Positions 22,562 to 32,016 of a stretch of DNA of 45,077 nt are shown in pieces. The DNA comes from an uncultured Bacilli bacterium (GTDB lineage: Bacteria; Bacillota_I; Bacilli_A; RF39; UBA660): contig CANRKD010000004.1 in NCBI GenBank assembly GCA_947631105.1, forward strand, positions 1 through 45,077, read 5' to 3'. The notes under the pieces are model-generated. The model made no database searches. It worked only from the letters and a program-made list of their open reading frames with translations, and had not been told where the DNA came from. Each line of letters begins with the position of its first letter. Positions within the stretch are counted from its first letter, which is position 1. Made by a program: the position numbers and the translations under genes.

Positions 22562-23435
22562 TAAGAAAATCGTAACCAATGAAGAAACAGGTCAAAGTTT
22601 ACAAAATAATATATTATGTAAACCCACCGAAAAAAATTTATATGAGAAATATGAAAAATATGATGGACAATTAAAAACAAGATTAAAAGATTTACCCGAA
22701 TGTACGGATTTTAAACCAAATGATATAAAATATTCTAGTTTGTGGGAATCAATATTTGTAAAGCCTTTAGCTTTTCTAATTCTTCAATTAGGTAAAATAA
22801 TAAAAAATTACGGAGTATCTGTGATGTTAGTAGGTTTAGGGATTCGTTTAATATTAATGCCTTTTTCTAAAAAAACTATCGATCAGTCAGAAAATATGAA
22901 AAAGGCCACTCCTGAAATACAAAAAATTGAAAAAAAATATGCGAATAAAACAGATAGTGATTCTATGATGATGAAAAGTCAAGAAACTATGTTAGTATAT
23001 AAAAAATATAAAATTAATCCAATATCAGGATGTTTAATTGCATTTTTACAATTACCTTTATTCTTTGCTTTTTTACAAGCAATTAATAGAGTACCAGCTA
23101 TATTTGAAGATAATTTATTTGGTATGAAATTAGGTATGACTCCTTGGATAGGTATTAGTAAAGGAAATTATTTATATATTATATTGATTTTATTAATAAT
23201 ATTTACAACATATTTATCCTTTAAAAATTCAATGAAACAAACCGGAACAAATAGTGAAATGGAACGTCAAATGCAATTTTCTTTAAAATTTATGATTATT
23301 ATGATTTCGATAGCATCTTTTAGCTTACCTACAGCAATAGCATTATATTGGGTAGTTACAAATGGTTTTATTGTTATTCAGAATATAATATTTAAAAAGA
23401 TTAACGATAATAAATCAAATAAGAAACGAGGTTAA
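22530..23435 (+). CDS. yidC: Membrane protein insertase YidC/Oxa1/SpoIIIJ (body; N-terminus frameshifted)
   Basis: SLWESIFVKPLAFLILQLGKIIKNYGVSVMLVGLGIRLILMPF...; five hydrophobic segments; rnpA-yidC-jag synteny. Confidence 0.93.
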   Translation: MLQVVEVPIINKKIVTNEETGQSLQNNILCKPTEKNLYEKYEKYDGQLKTRLKDLPECTDFKPNDIKYSSLWESIFVKPLAFLILQLGKIIKNYGVSVMLVGLGIRLILMPFSKKTIDQSENMKKATPEIQKIEKKYANKTDSDSMMMKSQETMLVYKKYKINPISGCLIAFLQLPLFFAFLQAINRVPAIFEDNLFGMKLGMTPWIGISKGNYLYIILILLIIFTTYLSFKNSMKQTGTNSEMERQMQFSLKFMIIMISIASFSLPTAIALYWVVTNGFIVIQNIIFKKINDNKSNKKRG

Positions 23436-23436
23436 T

Positions 23437-24048
23437 ATGCAAGGTGTAGTAGTAGAAGCAAAATCGAAAGAGGAAGCAATAAAAAAAGCCGCTGAAGAAT
23501 TAAATGCATGTGAAAAAGAGATAATATATTCTATTAAAGAAGAAAAAGAAAAACTTTTTAAAGGAAAACTAATAAAATTACAAGCAACAACATTATCAGA
23601 GGTAAAAAAGGATTTAAATCAATTCTTAGTAAATATAATTGAAAATTTAGGTTTACGCGTATCTATTGATAGTAAAATAGAGGATAGAAGAATAAATGTT
23701 AATATGACTTCAGACAATAATCAAATATTGATAGGAAGAAATGGTCAAACTTTAAAATCCATAGAAATTTTATCAAAACAATATTTATTAAAACAATATA
23801 ATTTTCCCATATTAATAAATTTAGATGTTGAAGACTATAAAAAACAAAAAGTTAAAAAATTAGAAAATTTGTCGAAAAAATTAGCAAAGGAAGTTATTAT
23901 AACAAAAATAGAAGTAACATTAGATAATATGAATTCATTTGAAAGAAGAGTAATTCATAATACATTAACAGATGTTAAAGGGGTAACGACAATAAGTGAA
24001 GGAGAAGAACCAAATAGACACGTAATTATAAAACCTACAAATTTTTAA
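23437..24048 (+). CDS. jag: RNA-binding protein Jag/KhpB (Jag_N, KH, R3H)
   Basis: MQGVVVEAKSKEEAIKKAAEEL; ILIGRNGQTLKSIEILSKQYL; NSFERRVIHNTLTDVKGVTTISEGEEPNRHVII. Confidence 0.93.
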   Translation: MQGVVVEAKSKEEAIKKAAEELNACEKEIIYSIKEEKEKLFKGKLIKLQATTLSEVKKDLNQFLVNIIENLGLRVSIDSKIEDRRINVNMTSDNNQILIGRNGQTLKSIEILSKQYLLKQYNFPILINLDVEDYKKQKVKKLENLSKKLAKEVIITKIEVTLDNMNSFERRVIHNTLTDVKGVTTISEGEEPNRHVIIKPTNF

Positions 24049-24061
24049 AATGACTAATTAG

Positions 24062-24096
24062 ACCCTAATTAAGTTCTATACTTGATTGGGGTTTTA
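24062..24096 (+). terminator. jag terminator
   Basis: 13-bp stem ACCCTAATTAAGT / ACTTGATTGGGGT followed by TTTT. Confidence 0.8.
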
Positions 24097-24111
24097 TAAT
24101 ATAAAACAGTA

Positions 24112-24135
24112 AAATTATTTCCCGGGAAATAATTT
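24112..24135. promoter_or_regulatory. Noc-binding site (NBS) overlapping mnmE promoter region
   Basis: 24-bp perfect palindrome AAATTATTTCCCGGGAAATAATTT, core ATTTCCCGGGAAAT at 24117-24130; TATAAT -10 at 24142-24147. Confidence 0.9.
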
Positions 24136-24170
24136 ATATGGTATAATAACCCGCAAAAGGAGAATATTTT

Positions 24171-25520
24171 ATGGAAGAAACAATAGCAGCTATTTCTACA
24201 GCATCTGGACAAGGGGCTATTTCGATAATACGTGTAAGTGGTAAGGATGCAATAAAAATTGTGAATTCTATTTTTAAAGGTAAAAATATTGAAAAAGTAA
24301 AATCTCATACAATTCATTATGGATTTATTGTAAATAATCAGGAAGAAATCGATGAAGTTTTAGTTACTGTAATGCATTCTCCTAAAACTTTTACAAAAGA
24401 AGATATTGTAGAAATTAATTGTCATGGTGGGATCGCAACAACAAATAAAATATTAGAAATTTTGCTGGAAAAAGGTGCACGACTTGCAGAACCAGGAGAA
24501 TTTACCAAAAGAGCTTTTTTGAATGGGAGAATAAGTCTTTTAGAAGCAGAATCTGTTGGAGATTTAATTGAAGCAAAAAGTGAAGCACAAAGAAGAATGG
24601 CATTAAATGGTATGAGTGGAAGACTTACAAATATTATACGAAATATAAGAAATGAAATACTAGATATTATAGCAAATATTGAAGTGAATATTGATTATCC
24701 AGAATATGATGATGCACCTAACGTTACACCTCAGTTATTAAAAGATAAGACAATTAAGATAGAAAAAGATTTACAATTATTACTAGATAATTCTAAAATA
24801 GGAAAAATGATTAAATCAGGAATAGATATTGCTTTAGTAGGAAGACCTAATGTCGGAAAAAGTAGTATTTTAAATGCTTTACTTAATGAAGAAAAAGCAA
24901 TAGTAACAGATATTTGTGGAACAACCAGAGATTTAATTGAAGCAAAAATGAATTTAAATGGAATTTTATTTAATTTAATTGATACTGCAGGGATAAGAGA
25001 ATCAGAAGATATTGTAGAAAAAATAGGTGTTAATAAAAGTAAACAAGTAATTGAAACAGCTGATTTGGTTATTTTAGTTTTAAATAACAATGAAGAATTA
25101 ACTTCTGAAGATCAAGATTTATTAAAAATGATTCAAGAAAAAACACATCTAATTTTTATCAATAAGACAGATTTAGAAACTAAATTAAAATTAAGTATAA
25201 ATGAAAATGTAATTAAAGGAAATACTAAAGATTTAAATGGATTAGAAAAACTTAAAAAGAAAATAATGGAACTTTATCACTTTGATAAATTGAAGGAAAA
25301 AGATTTAACATATTTATCAAATATACGTCAAATAAATTTAGTAAAGGAATCAATAAAAAGCATTGAACAAATACATATTGATTTAAAAAAAGAAATTCCT
25401 GTAGATATGTTAGAGATTCATTTAAGAAATGCTTTTGATAATTTGGGAATTTTAATTGGGGAAAAATATGAAGATGAACTCATCGATAAATTATTTAAAA
25501 ATTTTTGTTTAGGAAAGTAG
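24171..25520 (+). CDS. mnmE: tRNA uridine-5-carboxymethylaminomethyl(34) synthesis GTPase MnmE
   Basis: ETIAAISTASGQGAISIIRVSG; GRPNVGKSSILNALL; C-terminal FCLGK. Confidence 0.97.
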   Translation: MEETIAAISTASGQGAISIIRVSGKDAIKIVNSIFKGKNIEKVKSHTIHYGFIVNNQEEIDEVLVTVMHSPKTFTKEDIVEINCHGGIATTNKILEILLEKGARLAEPGEFTKRAFLNGRISLLEAESVGDLIEAKSEAQRRMALNGMSGRLTNIIRNIRNEILDIIANIEVNIDYPEYDDAPNVTPQLLKDKTIKIEKDLQLLLDNSKIGKMIKSGIDIALVGRPNVGKSSILNALLNEEKAIVTDICGTTRDLIEAKMNLNGILFNLIDTAGIRESEDIVEKIGVNKSKQVIETADLVILVLNNNEELTSEDQDLLKMIQEKTHLIFINKTDLETKLKLSINENVIKGNTKDLNGLEKLKKKIMELYHFDKLKEKDLTYLSNIRQINLVKESIKSIEQIHIDLKKEIPVDMLEIHLRNAFDNLGILIGEKYEDELIDKLFKNFCLGK

Positions 25521-25530
25521 ATGAAAACTT

Positions 25531-27396
25531 ATGAAATATGATTGTATAGTTGTTGGTGGAGGACATGCTGGTTGTGAAGCCGCACATATTTCTGCTTTTT
25601 TAGGGAAGAAAACCTTGCTTATAACAATGAACAAAAAAAATATTGCCGATATGCCTTGTAATCCATCTATTGGAGGAACTGCTAAAGGAGTAATTGTTCG
25701 TGATATAGATGCTTTAGGTGGTCTTATGGGGAAAGTTGCAGATGAATCACATTTTCAAATGAAGATGCTAAATAGTAAAAAAGGACCTGCTGTGCAATCA
25801 CTTCGTTGTCAAGCGGATAAAACAACTTATCCTAAAAATATGTTAAAACGATTAGAAAATACTACAAATTTAACGATTCAAGAAGGGTTAGTAGAAAACT
25901 TAATCGCTGAAGAAAATAAAATAAAAGGAATTGTGTTAGCAAATAATGAAAAAATAAAATGTGATGCCCTAATATTAACAACAGGAACGTATTTAAAAAG
26001 TAATATTTTAAGAGGTGCTGTTTCAACAGAAGGTGGACCACATGGGGAAGGAAGAAGCAATCATTTAAGTGATAATTTAAAACGTTTAGGATTTACCATT
26101 CAACGTTTAAAAACCGGAACTCCTCCTAGAATTAAAGCGGACTCTATTGATTTTTCAAAATGTAGTATTGAAGAAGGAGATAAAAAATATTACACTTTTT
26201 CTCATGATGATAAGCCAAAATACAAAATAGAAGAACAACAAAAATGTTATTTAATCTACACCAATCAAGAAACACATCAAATTATTTTAAATAACTTAGA
26301 AAAATCTAGTATGTATGGAGGTTATGTAACAGGCATTGGTCCAAGATATTGCCCTTCTATTGAAGATAAAATTGTCCGTTTTAAAGACAAAGAAAGACAT
26401 CAACTTTTCTTAGAACCAGAAAGTATGTTTTATGATGAATGGTATATTCAAGGATTTTCTACAAGTATGCCAGAAGATGTTCAAGAAAAAATGGTTCATA
26501 GTTTAAGTGGACTTGAAAATGCTATTATTACAAAATATGCCTATGCTATAGAATATGATGCTATCGATCCATTACAATTAAAACCCTCTTTAGAAACAAA
26601 AGTGATAGAAAATTTATTTACAGCGGGACAAATTAATGGAACAAGTGGTTATGAAGAAGCCGCTGGTCAAGGATTAATAGCAGGAATTAATGCAGTAAGA
26701 AAATTAAATAATCAAGAGCCATTTATTTTAAAAAGAAATGAATCATATATTGGTGTTTTAATTGATGATTTAGTAACAAAAGGAACAAAAGAGCCTTATC
26801 GAATGCTTACCTCTCGTGCCGAGTATCGTCTTTTGTTACGTCATGATAATGCAGATCTACGTTTAAGAGGCTATGCCCACGAACTGGGAACCATTACGGA
26901 TGAAATGTATCAAAATTATTTAAATCGAGTACAAAAAATAGAAGAATTAAATAACTTTTTAGATACCACAAAGTTGGAACTAACGAATGATGTAAAAGCA
27001 AAATTTCAAGAACAAAACTTTAATTTACCTTTAAATAAAATGAGTTTAAAAGAACTTTTAAAAAGACCGGAAATTACGTTTGAATTTTTAGATACACTTT
27101 TAAACATCCCATTTGAAGAAGATATCAAAGAAGTTGTAAGTATTGCAATTAAGTATGATGGTTATATTAAAAAAACAAATAAAGAAATAGAAAAAATGTT
27201 AAAACTTGAAGAAAAACAAATCCCTAAAGATATTAATTATCAAAAAATCAAAAATTTAGCCAGTGAAGCAAGAGTAAAACTAGAACAAATAAGACCTATT
27301 TCTATCGGGCAAGCTGCAAGAATTAGTGGTGTAAATCCATCAGATATTTCTATTTTAGCGATATATTTAAAGAAAGAGTATGGAAAAAATGACTAA
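25531..27396 (+). CDS. mnmG: tRNA uridine-5-carboxymethylaminomethyl(34) synthesis enzyme MnmG
   Basis: YDCIVVGGGHAGCEAA; MPCNPSIGGTAKG; GQINGTSGYEEAAGQGLIAGINA. Confidence 0.97.
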   Translation: MKYDCIVVGGGHAGCEAAHISAFLGKKTLLITMNKKNIADMPCNPSIGGTAKGVIVRDIDALGGLMGKVADESHFQMKMLNSKKGPAVQSLRCQADKTTYPKNMLKRLENTTNLTIQEGLVENLIAEENKIKGIVLANNEKIKCDALILTTGTYLKSNILRGAVSTEGGPHGEGRSNHLSDNLKRLGFTIQRLKTGTPPRIKADSIDFSKCSIEEGDKKYYTFSHDDKPKYKIEEQQKCYLIYTNQETHQIILNNLEKSSMYGGYVTGIGPRYCPSIEDKIVRFKDKERHQLFLEPESMFYDEWYIQGFSTSMPEDVQEKMVHSLSGLENAIITKYAYAIEYDAIDPLQLKPSLETKVIENLFTAGQINGTSGYEEAAGQGLIAGINAVRKLNNQEPFILKRNESYIGVLIDDLVTKGTKEPYRMLTSRAEYRLLLRHDNADLRLRGYAHELGTITDEMYQNYLNRVQKIEELNNFLDTTKLELTNDVKAKFQEQNFNLPLNKMSLKELLKRPEITFEFLDTLLNIPFEEDIKEVVSIAIKYDGYIKKTNKEIEKMLKLEEKQIPKDINYQKIKNLASEARVKLEQIRPISIGQAARISGVNPSDISILAIYLKKEYGKND

Positions 27397-28102
27397 GGAT
27401 GAATTTTATAATTATTTAGAAAAATTAGAAATTGTTTTAAATGAAACGCAAAAAAATCAATTTGAAATTTATAAAGATTTTTTATTACAATATAATGAAC
27501 ATACTAATGTAACAGCTATTCGTGATGAAAAAAGTATTTATTTAAAGCATTTTTATGATTCTTTAACTTTAAATAACTATTTAAAAGCAAAGGATAAAGT
27601 ATTGGATATTGGAACAGGTGCTGGTTTTCCTGGAATGGTACTGGCAATTATATGTGAAAAAAATTATTTTGTTCTTTTAGACTCTAATCATAAAAAAACA
27701 GATTTTTTAATAGCATTAAAAGAAAAATTAGGTTTAAAAAATGTAGAAATTATAAATAGTAGAGCAGAAGAATATGTAAAACAACATATAGAAGAATTTG
27801 ATGTAGTTACTTCACGAGCTGTAGCTCACTTGCGAATTTTATCTGAACTTTCTTTACCTGCTTTAAAAATAGGTGGTTTATTTCTGCCTATGAAAGCAAA
27901 TGTTGCAGGAGAATTAAAAGAAAGTTTAGAAACTTTAGAAGTTTTAAATAGTAAAATAATAGATAAAATAGAAATTTGTTTACCTTTTGAAAATAGTAAA
28001 AGGACAATTTTAAAAATAAAACGTATGGGTGCTATCAATGCAATTTATCCTCGTAGTTATGACAAAATTCTCAAAAAGCCGTTGAAAAAAGCAAATAAAT
28101 AA
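27380..28102 (+). CDS. rsmG: 16S rRNA (guanine(527)-N7)-methyltransferase
   Basis: LDIGTGAGFPGMVLAI; TSRAVAHLRILSELSLP. Confidence 0.95.
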   Translation: MEKMTKDEFYNYLEKLEIVLNETQKNQFEIYKDFLLQYNEHTNVTAIRDEKSIYLKHFYDSLTLNNYLKAKDKVLDIGTGAGFPGMVLAIICEKNYFVLLDSNHKKTDFLIALKEKLGLKNVEIINSRAEEYVKQHIEEFDVVTSRAVAHLRILSELSLPALKIGGLFLPMKANVAGELKESLETLEVLNSKIIDKIEICLPFENSKRTILKIKRMGAINAIYPRSYDKILKKPLKKANK

Positions 28103-28138
28103 GGTATATTAATTATAGGCTAAAGGGGCTGATTAGTT

Positions 28139-29554
28139 ATGGATACAGAAAAAAATATTCAACAAATTCCTATAGAAGATATTATTCCTAACCGCTTTCA
28201 ACCAAGACTAACTTTTAACGAAGAAGGTTTAAATGAACTATCAGAATCTATAAAACAACATGGAATTATTCAACCATTAGTGGTAAGAAAACTAGGAGAT
28301 AAATATGAAATAATTGCCGGAGAACGTCGTTATAAAGCAGCTACTCAAGCAGGATTAACAAAAGTTCCAGTGATTATTTCCGATTTAGATGATAATAAAA
28401 GTGCAGAAGTAGCCTTAGTAGAAAATATTCAAAGAAGAAATTTGACCTCAATTGAAGAAGCAAAATCATATAAAAATTTATTAGATAGAGGATATTTGAC
28501 TCAAGAACAATTAGCTGCAAAAATGGGAGTTTCTCAATCAGCAATTGCCAATAAATTAAGACTTTTAAATTTAGATCCAGAGGTACAAGATGCTTTATTA
28601 AATGAGAAAATATCAGAACGCCATGCTCGTGCTTTATTAACTTTAGATAATAGTGAAGATCAAAAAAAATGGTTAAATCGAATTATTAATGAGAGGATGA
28701 CAGTTCGTCAGTTAGATATGGAATTAAAAAAATTAAAAGAAGATAATGAAGACGATGGAGGTATACCTTTAGTAAATATTAATCCAAATATTGATGATAT
28801 TTTAAATAATGCAGAAGATATTAATTCAGTAAGACAAGTGCATGATGTTCGAAGTATGATGATTCCCGATGAAATTGTAAAAACACAAGAACAAAAAACT
28901 ACTCCTTTAACTAATAATCAGCCTTCTCCTAAACAAAATTCAAATAAATTTTTTAATTTTTTAGAGGATGAACAAGTGAATATGGATGTGGGAGATCCAG
29001 AAGAAATATTTAATAACTTTGTTCCAGCAAATCCAACGATTGTAGAACAAAAAGAAGATGTTACTCCTAAAAATATGAATAATGTTGAAATATTAGATGA
29101 TTTAGATAGTATGAATAATGTTCAATCAAATAAAACAGATTTAGAAATAACTCAGCCTCAAGAAGTACCAGAATCAAATGTAATAAATGAGGAAATATCT
29201 TCTCCAGAATCATCTGAAAATTTTGAGCCTTTTAAACCAGTCTTTTTTAGTCAATTAGAACAAAAAGAAGACAAACCAGAACCAGATGTGCCTAATGATG
29301 TTTCTAATAATATTATAGAAGAATATAAACCAATAAATGAAGAAGTAATAGTTGATCCAATGGATAGTGTTATTAAATTAGATCCTTTATACGAAGAAAA
29401 ACAAGAAGAAATTGCAGGTACAGACTTAAAAAGTGCTATTAATAAAATTAGGGATACTGTAGAAGAATTGAATAAAAAAGGTTTTGAAATAGATACTGAA
29501 GAGGCAGATTTAGAAGATTTATACCATATTACAATAAAAATTCCTAAAAAATAA
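28139..29554 (+). CDS. noc: Nucleoid occlusion protein Noc (ParB paralogue) with long acidic linker
   Basis: QQIPIEDIIPNRFQPR; AGERRYKAA; HTH MGVSQSAIANKLRLLNL...SERHARAL is Noc-type; C-terminus DLEDLYHITIKIPKK matches Noc (EEYIQLTIRIPKK); directly after rsmG. Confidence 0.85.
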   Translation: MDTEKNIQQIPIEDIIPNRFQPRLTFNEEGLNELSESIKQHGIIQPLVVRKLGDKYEIIAGERRYKAATQAGLTKVPVIISDLDDNKSAEVALVENIQRRNLTSIEEAKSYKNLLDRGYLTQEQLAAKMGVSQSAIANKLRLLNLDPEVQDALLNEKISERHARALLTLDNSEDQKKWLNRIINERMTVRQLDMELKKLKEDNEDDGGIPLVNINPNIDDILNNAEDINSVRQVHDVRSMMIPDEIVKTQEQKTTPLTNNQPSPKQNSNKFFNFLEDEQVNMDVGDPEEIFNNFVPANPTIVEQKEDVTPKNMNNVEILDDLDSMNNVQSNKTDLEITQPQEVPESNVINEEISSPESSENFEPFKPVFFSQLEQKEDKPEPDVPNDVSNNIIEEYKPINEEVIVDPMDSVIKLDPLYEEKQEEIAGTDLKSAINKIRDTVEELNKKGFEIDTEEADLEDLYHITIKIPKK

Positions 29555-29618
29555 AAAAACTAAATAAAAAAAAATGTACTCCAATTGTGACTACATCAAA
29601 AAATTTATTTAGTTTTTT
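29554..29618. terminator. Convergent terminator between noc and PBP1A
   Basis: AAAAAACTAAATAAA ... TTTATTTAGTTTTTT inverted repeat with inner ATGTA...TACAT pairing. Confidence 0.5.
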
Positions 29619-31563
29619 ATTCTTCATTTATTTCATTATTAACTTCTATACTTTTAGAATTTCCTTCACTACCTTTAACATAATAAAATATGGCCGCATT
29701 ATTATTTGTTGCAATCTCTCCAGTAATAGGATCTTCCAAAACTCCTATTACATTTGGAGGTGTTTCATACCAATTATTTTCTTTATCGGATAAATAAGAT
29801 TCCATGGTATTTACCCAGATATTTTTTGCCCATTTACTAGCATCAGAAGTGATTTCTAAAGAATCATCGTATCCTAACCATAACATTAATAAAGCATCTT
29901 TATTATAACCAACAGTCCAATAATCTGTATTTGTTGTACCAGTTTTTAAAGCATATTTTTTAGTCATTTTATTAGCAATAGATAGAGCAGTAGGTGTATT
30001 ATAATTTTGAAATTTTATATTACTTGTATTTGTTAATAATTCATTTAAAATATATACATAATTATTATTTAAAACTAATTTTTTTTTATTTTTATGTTCA
30101 TATAAAACATTTCCATCTAAATCTTCAACTTTGCGAATTAAAAAATTATCTGTTTGATATCCACCATTTGAAAGTGTCGTATATCCTTGAGCAAAATCCA
30201 TCATATTTAATTCACTTGTACCTAATGCTAAAGAGGGGTTAGCAGTTAATTCGCCTTGTATTCCTGCTTTTTTTGCAGTGTCTACTAAAGTTTCCTCTCC
30301 TAAAAATAAATGGGTTTTCACTGCATAGATATTATCTGAATAAGCTAAAGCTGCTGCCATCGTAATATTTTTATTTGCATAAATATCATTATAGTTTGAA
30401 GGACTATAAATTTTATTATTTGAAAAAACAAAATTTGTTTTTTCACTATAAAAAGTTGAAGAACTAGTCATACCATTTTCTAAAGCAGCATAATAGAGAA
30501 AAGGTTTCATAGTAGAGCCAACTTGTCTTTTTGAACTTATAGCACGATTAAATTGGCTTTCAATATAATTTTTTCCGCCTGTTAATGCTTGGATAGCACC
30601 TGTATCAGGATCTATTAAAACACCAGCTACTTGTAAATTTTCATCTTGTATAGTGTTTAAAATATTATGTTCTAAGTTTTCTTGAGCTTCTAAATTCAAA
30701 TTTGTATAAATTTTAAGACTTCCAGAATCTAACAATGAAGTAGGAATTCCTTTTAAAGTTTCCAATTCTTTTAATACAGCATCTTGATAGTACATTAACA
30801 TTTGTAAATTATTTTGATCTCTTTTTCCATAAATTTCAATTTTATCATTAAAAAGTGAATGATAGGTTTCTTCGTCAATGAAGTTATTATTATACATTGC
30901 TAAAGCTACTATTTTTGCTCTATTGATACAATCATCATAATGTGTAACAGGATTATAATTACTTGGATTTTTAGGAATACCTGCTAAAATAAGAGCTTCT
31001 TCTAAAGTTAAATCTTTAGCATCCTTATTAAAATAGTATTGACTAGCATTCATAACACCATAATTTCCTGCTCCAAAATTAATAGTATTCAAATAACCCT
31101 CTAGAATTTCGTTTTTATCATAGTGAACTTCTAATTCTAAAGTAAGAAATGCCTCTTCAATTTTTCTAGACCATGTTTTATCAAAATCTAAATACATATT
31201 TTTTATATATTGTTGACTAATAGTTGATGCTCCTTGAACAATTGCCTTATTTTTAATATTTAAAAACATTGCTTTAGCAATTCGAAGATAATCAAAACCT
31301 TGATGTTGATAAAAATTTTTATCTTCAACACTGATAACAGCATTAATTAAATAATCAGATATATCATCTAAATTTGTCCATTCACTAGAACCACTACCTT
31401 GATAAACCAAAGTATCATCTTGATCATAAATATACATTTGACCAATATTTGTTAATTCTAGTTTTGGACTAAAATAGGCATAAATATATAAACCACTGAT
31501 ACATATTAAAAATATAAAAAATAAAAAAATAATAGATTTTGTAAAAAAGAAAAATTTTTTCAT
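29617..31563 (-). CDS. Class A penicillin-binding protein (transglycosylase/transpeptidase, PBP1A family)
   Basis: GT51 motifs SVEDKNFYQHQGFDYLRIAKA, GASTISQQYIKNMYL; transpeptidase GSTMKPFLYYAAL, KTGTTN. Confidence 0.94.
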   Translation of the reverse strand: MKKFFFFTKSIIFLFFIFLICISGLYIYAYFSPKLELTNIGQMYIYDQDDTLVYQGSGSSEWTNLDDISDYLINAVISVEDKNFYQHQGFDYLRIAKAMFLNIKNKAIVQGASTISQQYIKNMYLDFDKTWSRKIEEAFLTLELEVHYDKNEILEGYLNTINFGAGNYGVMNASQYYFNKDAKDLTLEEALILAGIPKNPSNYNPVTHYDDCINRAKIVALAMYNNNFIDEETYHSLFNDKIEIYGKRDQNNLQMLMYYQDAVLKELETLKGIPTSLLDSGSLKIYTNLNLEAQENLEHNILNTIQDENLQVAGVLIDPDTGAIQALTGGKNYIESQFNRAISSKRQVGSTMKPFLYYAALENGMTSSSTFYSEKTNFVFSNNKIYSPSNYNDIYANKNITMAAALAYSDNIYAVKTHLFLGEETLVDTAKKAGIQGELTANPSLALGTSELNMMDFAQGYTTLSNGGYQTDNFLIRKVEDLDGNVLYEHKNKKKLVLNNNYVYILNELLTNTSNIKFQNYNTPTALSIANKMTKKYALKTGTTNTDYWTVGYNKDALLMLWLGYDDSLEITSDASKWAKNIWVNTMESYLSDKENNWYETPPNVIGVLEDPITGEIATNNNAAIFYYVKGSEGNSKSIEVNNEINEE

Positions 31564-31664
31564 AAAAATTCACCTTTTTTTAGTATGAAAAAAATAATGA
31601 AATTTATGAGTGCAATTAATAAACCTTTATGATATAATGTCCTAGAAAAAAAGAGGTGTAATAA

Positions 31665-32012
31665 GTGCCAAATAAAAATTTTACTTTTACATTCTTTAAA
31701 AATGATGACAAAATTATTGAAAAAAATTATAATGAGATAAATTCTGTGAATAATCGATTTAAATTTATGTTATTTGAATGTGAAACTGTAATCGATTTTG
31801 AAAAATACATTTTCACCAGAGAAAATGATGAGTATATTTTTACTTTAGATATGTTAAATAAGACCTGCCATATAAAATTAAAAAAAGAAAATGTGGTGAT
31901 TCCTATACAAGTAGATTATTGTGACATAATAAAAGAAAAAAATAGATATATTATAGATTATAGTATTGAATCAGAAGATGCGCATATAAAAATGATAATT
32001 GATCAAGGGTGA
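31665..32012 (+). CDS. DUF1934 family protein (YwiB-like)
   Basis: About 115-aa beta-rich protein directly upstream of argS, as ywiB in Bacillus; GTG start with AGAGGTG RBS. Confidence 0.6.
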   Translation: MPNKNFTFTFFKNDDKIIEKNYNEINSVNNRFKFMLFECETVIDFEKYIFTRENDEYIFTLDMLNKTCHIKLKKENVVIPIQVDYCDIIKEKNRYIIDYSIESEDAHIKMIIDQG

Positions 32013-32016
32013 TAAA

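Noticed and set aside
22545-22570. Programmed +1 frameshift in yidC
   Set aside because: No slippery codon pair of the prfB type and tRNA-Tyr re-pairing at AUU would be poor; sequence error or mutation is more likely.
24069-24317. 82-aa minus-strand ORF
   Set aside because: Antisense over the jag terminator, NBS and mnmE start; no coding signature.
28900-29400. Tandem repeat in the noc linker
   Set aside because: Low-complexity acidic segment with recurring short words but no clean periodic repeat.
28139-29554. Calling this gene parB (Spo0J)
   Set aside because: HTH specificity residues, C-terminal IRIPKK-like end, rsmG adjacency and nearby NBS palindromes favour Noc.
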